Source of the DNA: Vitellaria paradoxa
Lineage: Eukaryota; Streptophyta; Magnoliopsida; Ericales; Sapotaceae
Reading direction: 5' to 3'
Assembly: GCA_019916065.1 (NCBI GenBank)
Contig: CM034241.1
Location: 3,479,062 to 3,543,061 of the forward strand
DNA: 64,000 bases
Shown here: positions 37,901 through 48,789 of the stretch, one piece after another
How the letters are laid out: each line of letters begins with the position of its first letter
Numbering within the stretch: the first letter of the stretch is position 1
Notes under the pieces: model-generated
Seen by the model: only the letters and a program-made list of their open reading frames with translations
Database searches by the model: none
Told to the model about the DNA's origin: nothing
Program-made: the position numbers and the translations under genes

Positions 37901-40900
37901 TTTATTTGCGCTTAGAACTGGAAGTGTTAAAATAAATCTTAAGCACACACGGATGGACTTATATATATTATTTTTAATATTTTAAAAAAAAACGAAACTC
38001 TTCAAACACTTTAGGACCACAATTCATCACTTAACACATAAAATACGTAACTTTTAGAAGAAAAACATGGAATTAAATAATAAAAAGAAAAGAATATAAA
38101 CTAATATCTATTAATCCTTCTTTCTCCTTTATTTTTTCTAATTTCAAGAATTTTAAAACCCAAAATTTTCTATTGGTTTATGCATAGAATTCTTTTAAAT
38201 TGAAATAAATAAAAGATAAATGAATTTACATTAAAAATGAATAAATAGTTATTTATTCATATATATGGATAAAAATACATATTTATTTTCTGATGTATCC
38301 ACCCCATGTTGTGTCTTGATAGTTATCGAAAGTGGTGCGTCAAATGCGTCTATGTTGTCATGTTATATCATCAATCTTAGCAACACAATAGTAAACTTAC
38401 AAATAAAAGCTAAGAATTTCAGGCTCTGTTATAAAAATACATATATAAATAGAACATTATTCCTTAAAAAGGGCATTGGCAATTGATATCTAACTACGTA
38501 GAATAGAATGGCACTGTGAAATACAAACAAAGACAGCTGATGTAGCTTGACATAGAGAAAAGCCAAGTCACAACCTGAAGGTGGACAACATCTTGATAAA
38601 AAGATTTCATTGTACGATGTCCAGCAATATCTTTCCTGCAATAAAGGAATCATAATTAAAACAAACTCATATTTCATGATGACTGGATAAACAAACCAAT
38701 CATAGTGGTAACACAGGCTTTCAAAATTGAGGAAGCAATTTCATAAGGATTCTACAGGTGAAGTCTTAGAAGTTGATGTAAACAAATATATCGAATTCAC
38801 GAAATAAAGATATATCATGCGAGATTGAGAAGGTACAAGTGTTCAAATGTAATAGTAAAAATCTCAATAAAATTTGGGGAACCAAGTCATGAGAAAAACA
38901 GGCTTAGATTTTGTGATTTCAAAGTTTATACCATCCCTGCCCCCACCCTTCCTTCACACGCACACAACATAAAGAACAAGGTTCCACTACAATTCAGATG
39001 TGCAGCATAAAAGGCACAGGTAAGAAATTCACTATGGTGGATGTTTGCACTTTTCCTGGCACTGACTCAATGAAGTTAGATTCTGATAATGATTGTCATC
39101 TAAGTTAGCAAGAATACTACTGTTTAACGTTACCTACACCATCTAAGTTAGTGAGGATGGGAAATATTACCATTACTCTGATTTACATATGGTTTAGATG
39201 ATATTTATCAATAAATATTATTTTGGAAAATTTGAAATCTGGGAACTCCTCATAAAGAGAATGGTGAAGCTATAAATGTACAAGGCAGAGTATGTAAAAG
39301 AACATACTCATTAAGGAAGAAACCTGCATCAGAAAGACATTTGACAGTAGCATCTTTTGGCAAAAATTTGCGGAAACCATCACAGTGTATGAGAGTTGCT
39401 AGCCCTCCAGCAGAACATCCAGAAAGAAGAGCCTGTATAGTAATCAAATGCATCAGCAGGGACATACTTTTTTTTTTTTTTGAAACAGTGACGAAAGAAT
39501 TCCACAAATCCATCAGAAAACCTACCCCTCAAAAGAAGAATTTTCAATTATCAATATGAAGATTATTATGATCGGAAACACTCTGTCACATTCATGTAAG
39601 CAAATGTTGACTGTTCAAGGTGAATCAGCAGACTAGAGATGAACACTTTTTTCCGATATATTTTGCGTACAGTTGCAGGCAAAGGCAAAAGAAGAAAAGA
39701 GAAGCATAACTTCATCAATTGATAAAAAATAATAATTATAATAAAATAAGGATTTAACTGAAGATAACGCATCATAGAGTTTTGGAGCCCACCAAAATGA
39801 GAGTGAAAAGAGGAAGAAGAAAACTTTATTTTGCTTCCACAAGTATTGACCAGGGAATAAAGAATAAATCGCCTACAAGTCTCAGGGTGCTTAATTATAG
39901 AAAATTATATATCAACTTGTTATCTCAACTCAGCAAAGCCTTGGTCTCATACTAACTGGGGTCAACCACATGTATCAACTTCTTATCTAAAAGGGAAAAA
40001 AAATTGATTCTAAAATTAGAGTCAAGGAAGATACCTCTCTAGCATTAGACAGTCCAACTGACAAGAGTTCATCCATAACTGCTTCCCAGATAAGCTGACC
40101 CCTAAAGAAGAGCTCTGTTCCATTCTATGGAATAAAAAATAGTAATAATAAGTTAAAGAGATGACATAATTAGTCAAAGTACGTAATTGAACAATTTCCA
40201 ATCAGGCTTAAAAACATCCGGCACACTTGCCTTAAACTCACTTCCAGGGTTCCCAGCAAAAGATGCACCATCACAATAACGTATCTTGACTTTGTTCCAG
40301 TTGAAGAAATCTGAAGATGCCCAAATTGTTAATGAGTAAAACTGTAAAAATCCTTTGTCCTTTACAGAATAAAGTGAAGCTGCATTAATCCTAGAGCAAG
40401 GTTTGATAAATCTTACTAATATGGATAACCTTGCCATAGAAATAGTGCCAACTAATAGTGAACTTTGAGAAGGTAAGGAATTCAAAGGCTTGTCATTCAC
40501 CACCATTTATATAAAATAAAACCCACTCAAGTAGTCATGTTGCAGACACTCACTCAATGACAAGACAAAGTCCAGGCAAAATGGTTAAATTTATAAAGAC
40601 AATATCCATTATCCAACAAAAGATGGAAAGCCAATATAACAAAGCATTATTGTGGACTCTTCTATTTTCTCCAAAGTAACTGTGTCCACCGGATATGACA
40701 ATGATAAGGATATGAGATGTGCACCTAACACCTATAACCAAATTAGAGACCTGGAACCTCTAATTGTTAACAATATTTCAAGAAGTGTCAACTCGCATTT
40801 GGTGGTGGTAAAAGAAAAAAATATATATATATAAAAAAAATTATGATAAAAATCTCCTCTTTTTTTTACCTCTAGTTCCACTTAATTTCAATTATTCTAA

Positions 40901-43900
40901 ATAATGAACGTTTTTCACATCAATATACTATACAATTTACAAAATATTTTAATGTTCCCAATGTTTCCACAAATCCATATCCATTGTTTGGATACATATT
41001 CCAATATCCTAATAGTAAGGGTTTGGAGAGGTATGACACCTGGACAGCATCCAATACACATCCCTGAATCCATATAACATAGTAATAAAACAGTCTTGTA
41101 GACTAGCAATGGAACTGCATGCGAGTCCATGTAACATGGTAATAAAACAGCCTTGTACATTGTAGCAGTGCAACTGCATGTGTGTAGAGACTGATTTACG
41201 AAGGAACCCCTCCCCATCCAAATGGCAGACATACCCCACCCCCTCCCCCCCCCCCCCTCCAAATTTTCAAAATCCCACATAGATTGCATAATTTTTCTCA
41301 GATATTTATAATACAGAATTCCTTGTTAGTATAAATATATGCCTTTGCTCCTAGTTTTGGGTGTCCAATTTGCCATAATTTCTTGTAGCTTGACAATCAT
41401 CAAATCTAACTACATCCGCATCAAATCAAATCTTTGTACCGATATTTTTTTTGTCTGCACGGTTAACTTTCTTTTGTTGTTAAGAGATGACACCATCACT
41501 ATTGCATGTTTATGGCTTAATTCCATACACCGCCCCACCCTCAAAAAAATACATACATACATATATATAACGACTGGCTTCTCTCCCGATTATACGCAAG
41601 AAGACCCTCATAAACATATGGTTGTCTGGTTTAATATCGTGAATTGAATTTTAGGCTATCACAGTTAAAGAAGGAACATTTACTCAGTTTGACCACATAT
41701 GTCCATGAGAGAAAAAATTGCTTACAAACTGCTTAGGAGATGTCAGTATCAGTCAGTCAGCAGCTTAGGCTTTAGAATTAAGCGCTACGCTGTGAATGGA
41801 ATTTAGTACCTGGCCAAGAAGTCAAGTTAAACTTTGATTCTGCATTCTTGGGCATCTAGTGCTGGTAAGTTCCAAATCCACTATTTATGACATTTATGAT
41901 GGTATGTAGAATAAACACCACATGATTTACCAGGATTTTGTGATGATTCAGGGCTTAAAATTCCACCAAATTCAACTTGTCTGTCCATGTATCTTGAAGA
42001 GCCTAACGCAATTCTCTTACGAGAAGAACACGACTTAATTGTACCACACCAACCTCCACCCTAGAACACAACAGGAAAACAAAGATTAGAAAAAAAAAAA
42101 AAAAAAAAAACGTAGAGCAGAATTGTGTGCAGCAAACTGGCCTCAATCATACCACCAAGAGAGAACAGAGAAACTGTTTACAATTTAAATAAATAAATAT
42201 TAAGTTGCACACTTTCTAATAGATCAAGGTTTCAGATGAGATGGTAATTAACATGGTGATAGACTAATCATCATTGCTCTAATCATATGGCCTGCCTCAT
42301 AATTATTATACAATTGACTTGCTCGTGATGGGAAGCAGAACACACAGAGATGCATGTGGAGCATATAAATAATAGAGTTAAATCCTCTCTAATAGCTAAA
42401 CTTTTGATTGAGCTTCTTGTTGACAAATACACATGAGATCAAGGGTAGTTCCTCACATAAACCTCTCAACAACCCCCACCTAGTGCCGAAGCGAGGCCTA
42501 GCACTGGGGCCATGGCCCCCCTGGAGTTCGTGAAAATGCCACTGGTATTTGTAAATTTTTGGGCCAAAAAATTTTTATGCCATGGTCCCCCTCCCCCCTC
42601 CCCCAAAAAAATTTTAAAAATAACACAACTCAGTTCAGAAAAACACCTCTAGTACACATAAATTTTTGAGTCGAAAACTTTTTATGTTACAGGGCACCCC
42701 TAAAAGTTGGGGAAAAAATCCCATTCAGTTCAAGAAAACACAATTAGTACACATAATTTTTGGGTCAAAAATATTTTAAACTTTAGACTAACCTCCCTAA
42801 AATTTGAATATTCTTTCTTAATTGTTATATATAGTCCAAAATTTGGCAGCCCAAAAAATTTTACCATCTATACATAACTCAACCTATCAATGATTGTTAA
42901 TGACTCAAAAAACTAAGGGCTCATTTGGTTTGTTTTTCTATTTTTTGTTTTCTATTTTTGTTTTTAATTTTCTGTTTTAAGCGCATTTGTCATTTTGTCA
43001 TTTTGAAAATACGGAAAACAGGTATAACGCATTTGGTCACTTGTATTTTCAAATTTTGTTTTAAAAAATGGAAAATGAGTTTACACATAAAATGAAAAAT
43101 GGCTAAAAATCATTTGAACGTTTTCAACTTAAAACAAAGAAAATCTCAAAATAAGGAAAACAAAACATCTTTTATTTTCTTGTTTTGAGCAGAAAATAGA
43201 AAATTAAACCGAATGCCACCTAAAAAGAACAAAGAAATAGTCTAAAATTTAAATGACCCCAGAAATGTAAGCATGTAAAAATATTCTTAGTCTAATCTTT
43301 TAAGATTTTAACACCATTATGAATAGCCCAAATCAAAACAATACGAAACAAGGATAAAATAAAATATAATAAAAAAGAAAAATCAAAAGGCACAAGATTA
43401 GTTCATGCAAAACGGGAAAAAAAATGTCATAAACTACTGCAAGTACATAGTGTGCATTTTTTGCTGTTAAGTATTGCTAAAATATAGTCTCATAACAAGA
43501 GGAAAGATAAATTCTATACAGATTTAACTGTTGATAAATTTCGTGACAGAAAAAGTTGTCGACTTTTACTCTAATTGATAAAATTCAGAGGTTATGTATA
43601 TGAACCTGAATTTTATTTGTCAATGTTTATATATACTATTGTTATTATATTGATTAGGTTTTATATATAAATTTAAATACCCCAACAACAACAATGAATA
43701 AATAAATAAATAAAACAAAAGCTCTAGTCATTAGCTTGCTTCTGACATGGGTGAAGGTATAATTGATTTACAAGTTCTCCTAGGCACATAAATATCCAGG
43801 AACATTACCATTTCCACAAACATTGCTACTAGACCACTTGGATGGAGTTAAATGGAAAGAAAAGATTTCCAGTATAGAATGCCTAATCAATTGAAAGTTA

Positions 43901-44549
43901 AATATTTTAAAAAGGATCACTTAATACAAAACTTTATCAAGTATAATTCCAAACTTCCAAGAAGAACATAGTAGTTAGAAACTGGGACTCCAGGAGTTAC
44001 AATGATATAAACACTCAAATTCTAGAAAGCACAAAAAGTCAGATAAAAGAAGAGTAGTTCACCTCAAGGTGAAGAACCCAGTTGTTAGAGCCAGATCCAA
44101 AACCCCTTTGTAAATGGTATCCAGGGAAACTCCCATCTAAACAAACTGCAACCGCAAAACACAACAAACACAAATAAACACACTTATACACACATATGCA
44201 TGTCTCTCTCTATATATAATACACATTCAGAGAGAGAGAGAGAGAGAATGGGTTTTGCAGAGAGTTTATTATTATATTTACAGGCGCCGTTGTCATTGCG
44301 CAACAAGGTTAAGGGGACCCAGAGAGGGGCAGACGGGCTGGCGGGTAGTGGAGCGAACGGGCTTAGCGGTTGGGTCGGGTGGTGGTTGGACCCTTTACTC
44401 CGGGAATCAGATTGAGATGCGAAGATCATAAAGACGGCAAATCCGGCGGAAACAGCAGCGACGAAGACGGCGACGGCTGCTGCGACGGCCCAGTCTCTGT
44501 TGTTCCATTTTCTCCGCCAACTGAGACGATGAATCGTTTCGTTAGTCAT
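31930..44549 (-). CDS. Pectin acetylesterase (CE13/NOTUM family), twelve exons, 445 aa
   Basis: Coding exons on minus: 44549-44282, 44145-44063, 42060-41931, 40310-40231, 40124-40035, 39432-39308, 38635-38575, 36928-36875, 36765-36688, 35631-35526, 34288-34143 and 32046-31930. Phase agrees at every junction and the sum is 1338 nt. It starts [15 protein letters not shown], with a hydrophobic signal-anchor at about 20-44. Family motifs follow in order: [102 protein letters not shown] and [10 protein letters not shown]. The catalytic triad reads as Ser224, Asp320 and His387. Pectin acetylesterases remove acetyl groups from cell-wall homogalacturonan. The fourth intron uses a GC donor. A gypsy element lies 221 bp upstream of the ATG, which may alter expression. 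Confidence 0.93.
33540..33900. repeat. Possible decayed transposon fragment in pectin acetylesterase intron 11
   Basis: Contains CTGTGGGGGGAAGCCGAACCC at the left and TGTCACCCCCACTAATTAAA with TTCCGCTCTT at the right. Such terminal words recur in plant repeat families. No coding content and no clear termini. Confidence 0.25.
35068..35273. repeat. MITE family 2, short complete copy (intron 10)
   Basis: A 206-bp element with termini GGCTTAGTTTGGGAAG and CTTCCCAAACGGAGCC (14 of 16 matching as inverted repeats), flanked by TTA on both sides (35065-35067, 35274-35276). This is the clearest member of the family. Confidence 0.7.
35224..35379. repeat. 78-bp tandem duplication across the MITE right end
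   Basis: Units 35224-35301 and 35302-35379 differ at about two positions (ACTG/ACCG, TTCCC/TTCGC). The duplication covers the right terminus of the MITE at 35068-35273 plus flanking DNA, so it happened after the MITE inserted. Confidence 0.75.
37200..37690 (-). pseudogene. Degenerate LINE ORF2 3' end (reverse transcriptase C-terminus) in intron 7
   Basis: The minus strand carries decayed versions of words common at the 3' end of plant L1-type LINEs: an EAEMRMP-like segment near 37545-37572, a VGVAPI(E)K-like segment near 37460-37492, and a terminal IHMVD-like stretch near 37248-37262 followed by GGTCGAC and AACTAATT-type sequence. Several stops and frameshifts interrupt it. It lies in the same orientation as the host gene. 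Confidence 0.5.
39915..39975 (-). repeat. Short LINE 3'-tail remnant in intron 5
   Basis: Minus strand reads ATACATGTGGTTGACCCC then AGTTAGTATGAGACCAAGGC, resembling the end of the LINE remnant at 37200-37260 (IHVVDP-like). Probably a 5'-truncated insertion; target duplication not seen. Confidence 0.4.
42480..42860. repeat. Possible decayed DNA-transposon fragment in intron 2
   Basis: Begins GCCGAAGCGAGGCCTAGCAC with GGGGCCATGGCCCCC, then repeats a phrase of the type 'AGTACACATAATTTTTGGGTCAAAA' three times at about 50-110-bp spacing. This may be the terminal region of a decayed element. Class uncertain. Confidence 0.3.
42917..43220. repeat. MITE family 1, copy E (pectin acetylesterase intron 2)
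   Basis: A 304-bp element, GGGCTCATTTGGTTTG to TTAAACCGAATGCCACC, with TAA on both sides (42914-42916, 43221-43223). The interior is colinear with the other family 1 copies. Confidence 0.65.
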
Positions 44550-44663
44550 TTTTCTTGGCCCAGATCACCTCCCGGAACCAAAGCAGCTTCGATTTTGAGT
44601 GACTTTTGAAGTCAATTGAAGTGCCTTTGGAGTCGTATATCAGTTGTTGTTGAAGTGTTGTAG

Positions 44664-44756
44664 TCAGCAACGCAAGGAAGAATTCCGAGAATCATCACAA
44701 TCGTTGATTCCCGTGACGCGAATTCCATTTATCCTACGCGAAGAACAACCCAACAT
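44664..44756 (-). other. Upstream ORF of 30 codons in the pectin acetylesterase leader
   Basis: ATG at 44756-44754 (context ACAATGT), TGA at 44666-44664, out of frame with the main ORF. It would be present in any transcript starting upstream of 44756, including one from the 3' LTR. No evidence that it is translated. Confidence 0.3.
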
Positions 44757-44765
44757 TGTTGGTAA

Positions 44766-44770
44766 AGTAT
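44766..44770. repeat. Target site duplication AGTAT, left of gypsy element
   Basis: AGTAT is found again at 56909-56913, immediately after the other LTR, showing an undisturbed integration. Confidence 0.92.
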
Positions 44771-45674
44771 TGTTCGGCAGCAGAAATTACCGCCGGAACT
44801 GCTGACCACGCCAACCGGAAATGCAATCGCCGACCTGCCAAACAAAGACAGAAAGAAAGGTGACGGCCGGAGAGGAGGTCTCAGGCCGGAAAACTCTCCG
44901 ATGATTAAATCAGCAAGTCGCTTAAAAAAGGAAGTTTTATGGAAATAAGGGAGTCAAAGCTTAAGTTGGCAATAGTCAGCTTACCCTTGTGGTTCAGCAG
45001 AATATCCTATATATAGTGGTCTGAGTGATGATTAAAGCATACATGCGACTTGACGTTACGACACTGCCGTGTCCCTCTTTTCTATCCTTGCTTTAAATAC
45101 TCTTCCCCTTCATTTAATGCCTCAGACCCCTCATTAATACACCATGCCTTCCATTTAATGCTTCTGGCAGTTTAACACGGCATTACAACCGGAATTTTAG
45201 GGTCAGACTGTCTTCCTGTCACATCAGCCACCAAATCGTGACGAGATAGACCGATTTAGTTACATCCTCAGAGACAAGTACCCAGTTCAATCTTAACTAA
45301 GGTGCATTTATGGTCACGAGCCTTCTTTAAAGGCTGTGGGTCCCAGGTTCGACATTTACTAGCCGTCAACAGATAGGCCGAGCAAACTAGCTTCCAAGAT
45401 CCTCGGCTATAGCCGCGTGGCAATACACTGTTTATTGATGTCGAGGTTCAGGGTACTCTTTGGAACACTAACTCTGAACCGTGTGTTCACGTATAACACT
45501 CACGTGGAACTCTCGTGCCAATAGTCAGTTGTTCGGCGGGACACCACGTGTCCCGACAGAACGTGCTCGGCAAATGACTATGTGGCTTATGTGAATATGC
45601 TTGGCACTGTGCCACGTGGCAACAGACTAAACTTGTTCGGCAAGAGTACAGCTTTAGTATTATTTTGCCCAACA
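44771..45674 (-). repeat. 3' LTR of the gypsy element (promoter-proximal to pectin acetylesterase)
   Basis: 904 bp. A TATATATA box at 45008-45015 reads on the minus strand, so transcription started from this LTR would head toward the pectin acetylesterase gene beginning 44549. It also contains two copies of CACGTG-like words (near 45504 and 45545) and several GCCGAGCA/TGCTCGGC words. Confidence 0.93.
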
Positions 45675-45687
45675 TTTTGCCCCCACT
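45675..45687 (-). other. Gypsy polypurine tract
   Basis: Minus strand AGTGGGGGCAAAA lies directly against the 3' LTR, the standard primer site for plus-strand synthesis in plant gypsy elements. Confidence 0.85.
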
Positions 45688-46181
45688 CTGGTTGGAAAAA
45701 GATATTTTCCGAGCAGAGTAGCAGAGCAGAATAGCCTTACCTCACTGATCCTTCAATCCTCCTACGCAGTTTGTCGTTTAGTATCTCCCTGACGCGCATC
45801 AAATCTGATTGGACTTTTCTCTCTCCTCGTGACGACACGCGTAGTGCCCTTTCAGCTTTTCATCTGCCGCGCCGCTTACGCGGTTTCCCAGATACGAGGT
45901 GTTAAAACGTGAATGGTCAGAAATTTAAAAATTGGGGCGGTAATAAATGCCATTTTTACCGCCCGTTGCCTTTTCATTGGAAACGCTTCGGTTACCCTCA
46001 CAGATACATACACATATACATATATACCTGGTTCATCTTCTCTTACTTCCTTTCCGCGATTCGAGCCATCAGATTTCCCTTGCTTCTTTCCCTCTGAGTT
46101 TTCGTCTTCGCGAGCCTTCACCCTTCCCATCGTTCTCCGTTCCCGGTGAGTTAATCCCCTTTTTACTTTAAATTTTCCGTT
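45688..46181 (+). promoter_or_regulatory. Putative promoter and leader of the antisense ORF
   Basis: Non-coding between the polypurine tract and the ATG at 46182. A TATA-like ACATATACATATATACC lies at 46008-46027, followed by a pyrimidine-rich stretch (46032-46145). Inferred from position and composition. Confidence 0.35.
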
Positions 46182-48789
46182 ATGGGTAGACTCGCAAACG
46201 AGCTAAGTTCTGAAGAGAAAGTTAGGATTTTCAAGGAGAAATACCAGATTCCTCAGAACGTAGGTATTAGGCTCGCCGAACAAGGCGAGCGCGAAACAGG
46301 GGAATTCCCCATAGTGGCAATCACCGAAGGTGGCCTTAGGTTCCCCCTGCACCCCTTTCTTCGCTCTATGATGAGCATTCTGGACCTTGGCCCTAGGAAC
46401 CTCACCCACAACTTTTATAGAATTGTTAATGGGGTAATAGAAATAAACAGGCGATACGGATTCCACATATCCGAGTGGGATCTTCTTTACTGTTACTCAA
46501 TCCAGAAGGTGAGGAAGGATGAGAACAGGTGGTACCTGAAATCCCGACCAGAAAAGGCCTTGGTCCACATGCTGCCTGATACGATTAAGTCGGAAAGTGA
46601 CCTGTGCGTCGTCACAGGTCACTGGACACACGATCCAGACGAAGATCGTTTTCCAATCGTCCCTCGGGTTTCTTTGGACCCAGGTTGGTTGATTTCAAAT
46701 GCTACCAGTTCTTATTCTTCTTCGGCATTTTACCCTTACTTCTAAGCATGCTAATTGTTTGATTTAATACCTGTGCAGGTGTCCAGTTAAAGAAGTTCTG
46801 GGCTACTGGCGTTCGTGCTGACAAGGATCATTTGAAGGAGGTGTTCAAATTCCTCGGGGGTCCAGATCTCTATCCCTTCGCCAGAGCGGTTCCAATTCTG
46901 TTCAACTTCATCCCCTCTCATCAGACGTTTATCGCCCCCCTCAAGGTTTCGCAACCTCGGAGGCTATCAGGTGTCTTCAGTGGTGGTTCCGGGCTTCTGC
47001 TGAAGAGAAAGAGAACTACTACGCCTTAAGGCATCCAGGGTGGACTCGCCCCCCTCCATTCGTTATTCCATTTATTGCCGAGCAAGTTCAAGCCCCTCAA
47101 GTAGCAGTTCCTGAGCCTTCCGAACAGCCGAGGAAGCGAGGATTTGTTCTTTTGGACGAGGAGGAAGAGGAAGAAGAAGAAGAAGAAGTTGAGATACCCC
47201 CTGCCTTTGACTACTTCTCAGATTTAGAAGGGGAAGAAGAAGAAGTCATGGCCCCGAAGATCGACTACAAGAAGCTCGCCATGGCAAAGGCAAAAGGACA
47301 AAGGGCCGGAGAGGCCCAGAAGAAGAAGGCCGACGAGCAAAAGGCCGGTGGGAAGAGGAAGATTGATGAGGGGAGAGCCCCTGCTCCTTCAACTGCCGAG
47401 CAAATAATGAAAGTTAAAATGGAGAAAGGGAAGGAGCAGGAGGCAGCTCAAAAGAAACCATCTGGTCCTCCCGAGCAGAAGAGGGCCAAGACACAATTGG
47501 CGGACACGGCTCCAGCGGCCGAGCAGTCGAAACTGCCGAAGGAGGACGCCGCGAGGGGGCCATCACCTTCCAAGGTCGCGCCACCCACCAAAGACGCACC
47601 ACCAAGAACCTCCGAGCCATTACCTACTCAGCCAATTGGGCCCGTGCCTCTGGCCATCGAGTATCAGGCCAATTCGGTTCGAGACTCCCCTCCATTTATT
47701 CCAGAAATCCTTATTCCTAACCTCGAGCACCCTCAAGGCCGTCCCTTCACTGTCCAAGATACAGCCTTCAACCATGCCGAGGAGTATCTCAAGGGTATCC
47801 TCCCTCCTCGGGATGTTCATAACACGAGGAAGAATAGGACGGAGGATATCCACAAGACTCTGATGAAGAACATCATCTCTGTAAGTACTATAATATTCCT
47901 TTATATGAATCCTTTCGTTATTATAATTTTTTCTAACTCTCTGTTCTTTCTGCAGACTTCTCTCCGTACGATGGAGTTAATTGCTCGGAGCCGAGCATCC
48001 GAAGCCAGAGCCGAGCAGGATAGGATGGACATAAAGGAGTTGAAAGCGAGTGTGAGGTCCTTGGAGAAGGAGAACAAGAATCTGCAATCCAGCAATGACG
48101 CTCTGGCAAAAGAGAGAAGTCAGCTTCGAGATGAAAATAAGGAGATCGAGCATCAACTCAATACTGCCCTTGGCCAAGTTGCTGGAAGCATAGCTCGTGT
48201 GCAATCAATTGATAAAATCCTAACTCGTAAAGACGATGAGCTATTAGAGGTCAAGGGCAAACTCTCCAGGGCCGAGATTGAGTTGTCCTCCACGAAGACT
48301 GGACAGGAATTACTCCTGAAGGAGTTGGAGGCTTCCAGGGCCGAGCAAGAGAAATCGAAGCAAGAGCTTGCCAACCTTCGGGCAGAGCTTGCGCTGAAGA
48401 CTCAGGCCCTGGCAGAGAAAGAAGCTGCCCTCCGAGAAGCCGAGGAGAAGGCCAAAGCTGAAGTGGAAGCCCAAATCAATGACTGCGTGGATCAGATGAG
48501 GGACGCTCACAACGACTTCTTTCTTGAGGGTTGGGAGGCCGCAATGAAGAGGAACAACATTGATCACACCAACCCCATATACAAGGAGGTCCCTTATCCT
48601 GATCCAGAGCGCCCAATTCCTCAGTTCAGCTTTGAGCGTCCACCTCAAACTCCCTCAATTCATATTGCCGAAGAAACAATTGACGAGGGGGAGGTTGAGG
48701 TGGATAGTGCCCAGAAGGACACCTCCCAAGCGCTTGAACTAGTTGATTTAATAGTGGAGAGTGATCCTACTAAGGGAGGAGAGAAGTGA
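46182..48789 (+). pseudogene. Antisense ORF of the Tat element ('putative gypsy-type transposon' domain plus coiled coil), frameshifted
   Basis: Reads opposite to gag-pol. Exons by splice sites: 46182-46683, 46779-47880 and 47956-48789. The first 160 residues (GIRLAEQGE, GLRFPLHPFLRSMMSILDLG, NFYRIVNGVIEINRRYG, DPDEDRFPIVPRV) resemble the plant 'putative gypsy type transposon' family (Transposase_28-like). Exon 2 continues with QLKKFWATGVR, FNFIPSHQTF and a W-W-F-R-A-S / YYALRHPGW segment, then an acidic run of glutamates and a Lys/Glu/Ala-rich linker. Exon 3 is a long coiled coil (about 47956-48470) with heptad-like KELKASVRSLEKENKNLQSS. The frame changes within exon 2 at the six-C run at 46935-46940, consistent with loss of one base. 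Such antisense ORFs are known in Tat-type elements; their function is unknown. Confidence 0.75.

Larger units (their letters stand above)
44550..44770 (-). promoter_or_regulatory. Pectin acetylesterase 5' leader, cut off from its upstream DNA by the gypsy insertion
   Basis: 221 bp between the ATG and the gypsy element. Mixed composition, no TATA box seen. A 30-codon upstream ORF lies at 44756-44664. The DNA that originally continued upstream resumes at 56914, on the far side of the element. Confidence 0.55.

Noticed and set aside
45330..45356. A tRNA-like GGTTCGA word within the LTR
   Set aside because: No cloverleaf can be drawn around it; an isolated B-box-like word.
45487..45675. A 62-aa minus-strand frame also found at 56721-56909
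   Set aside because: The two copies are simply the two LTRs; no coding role expected there.
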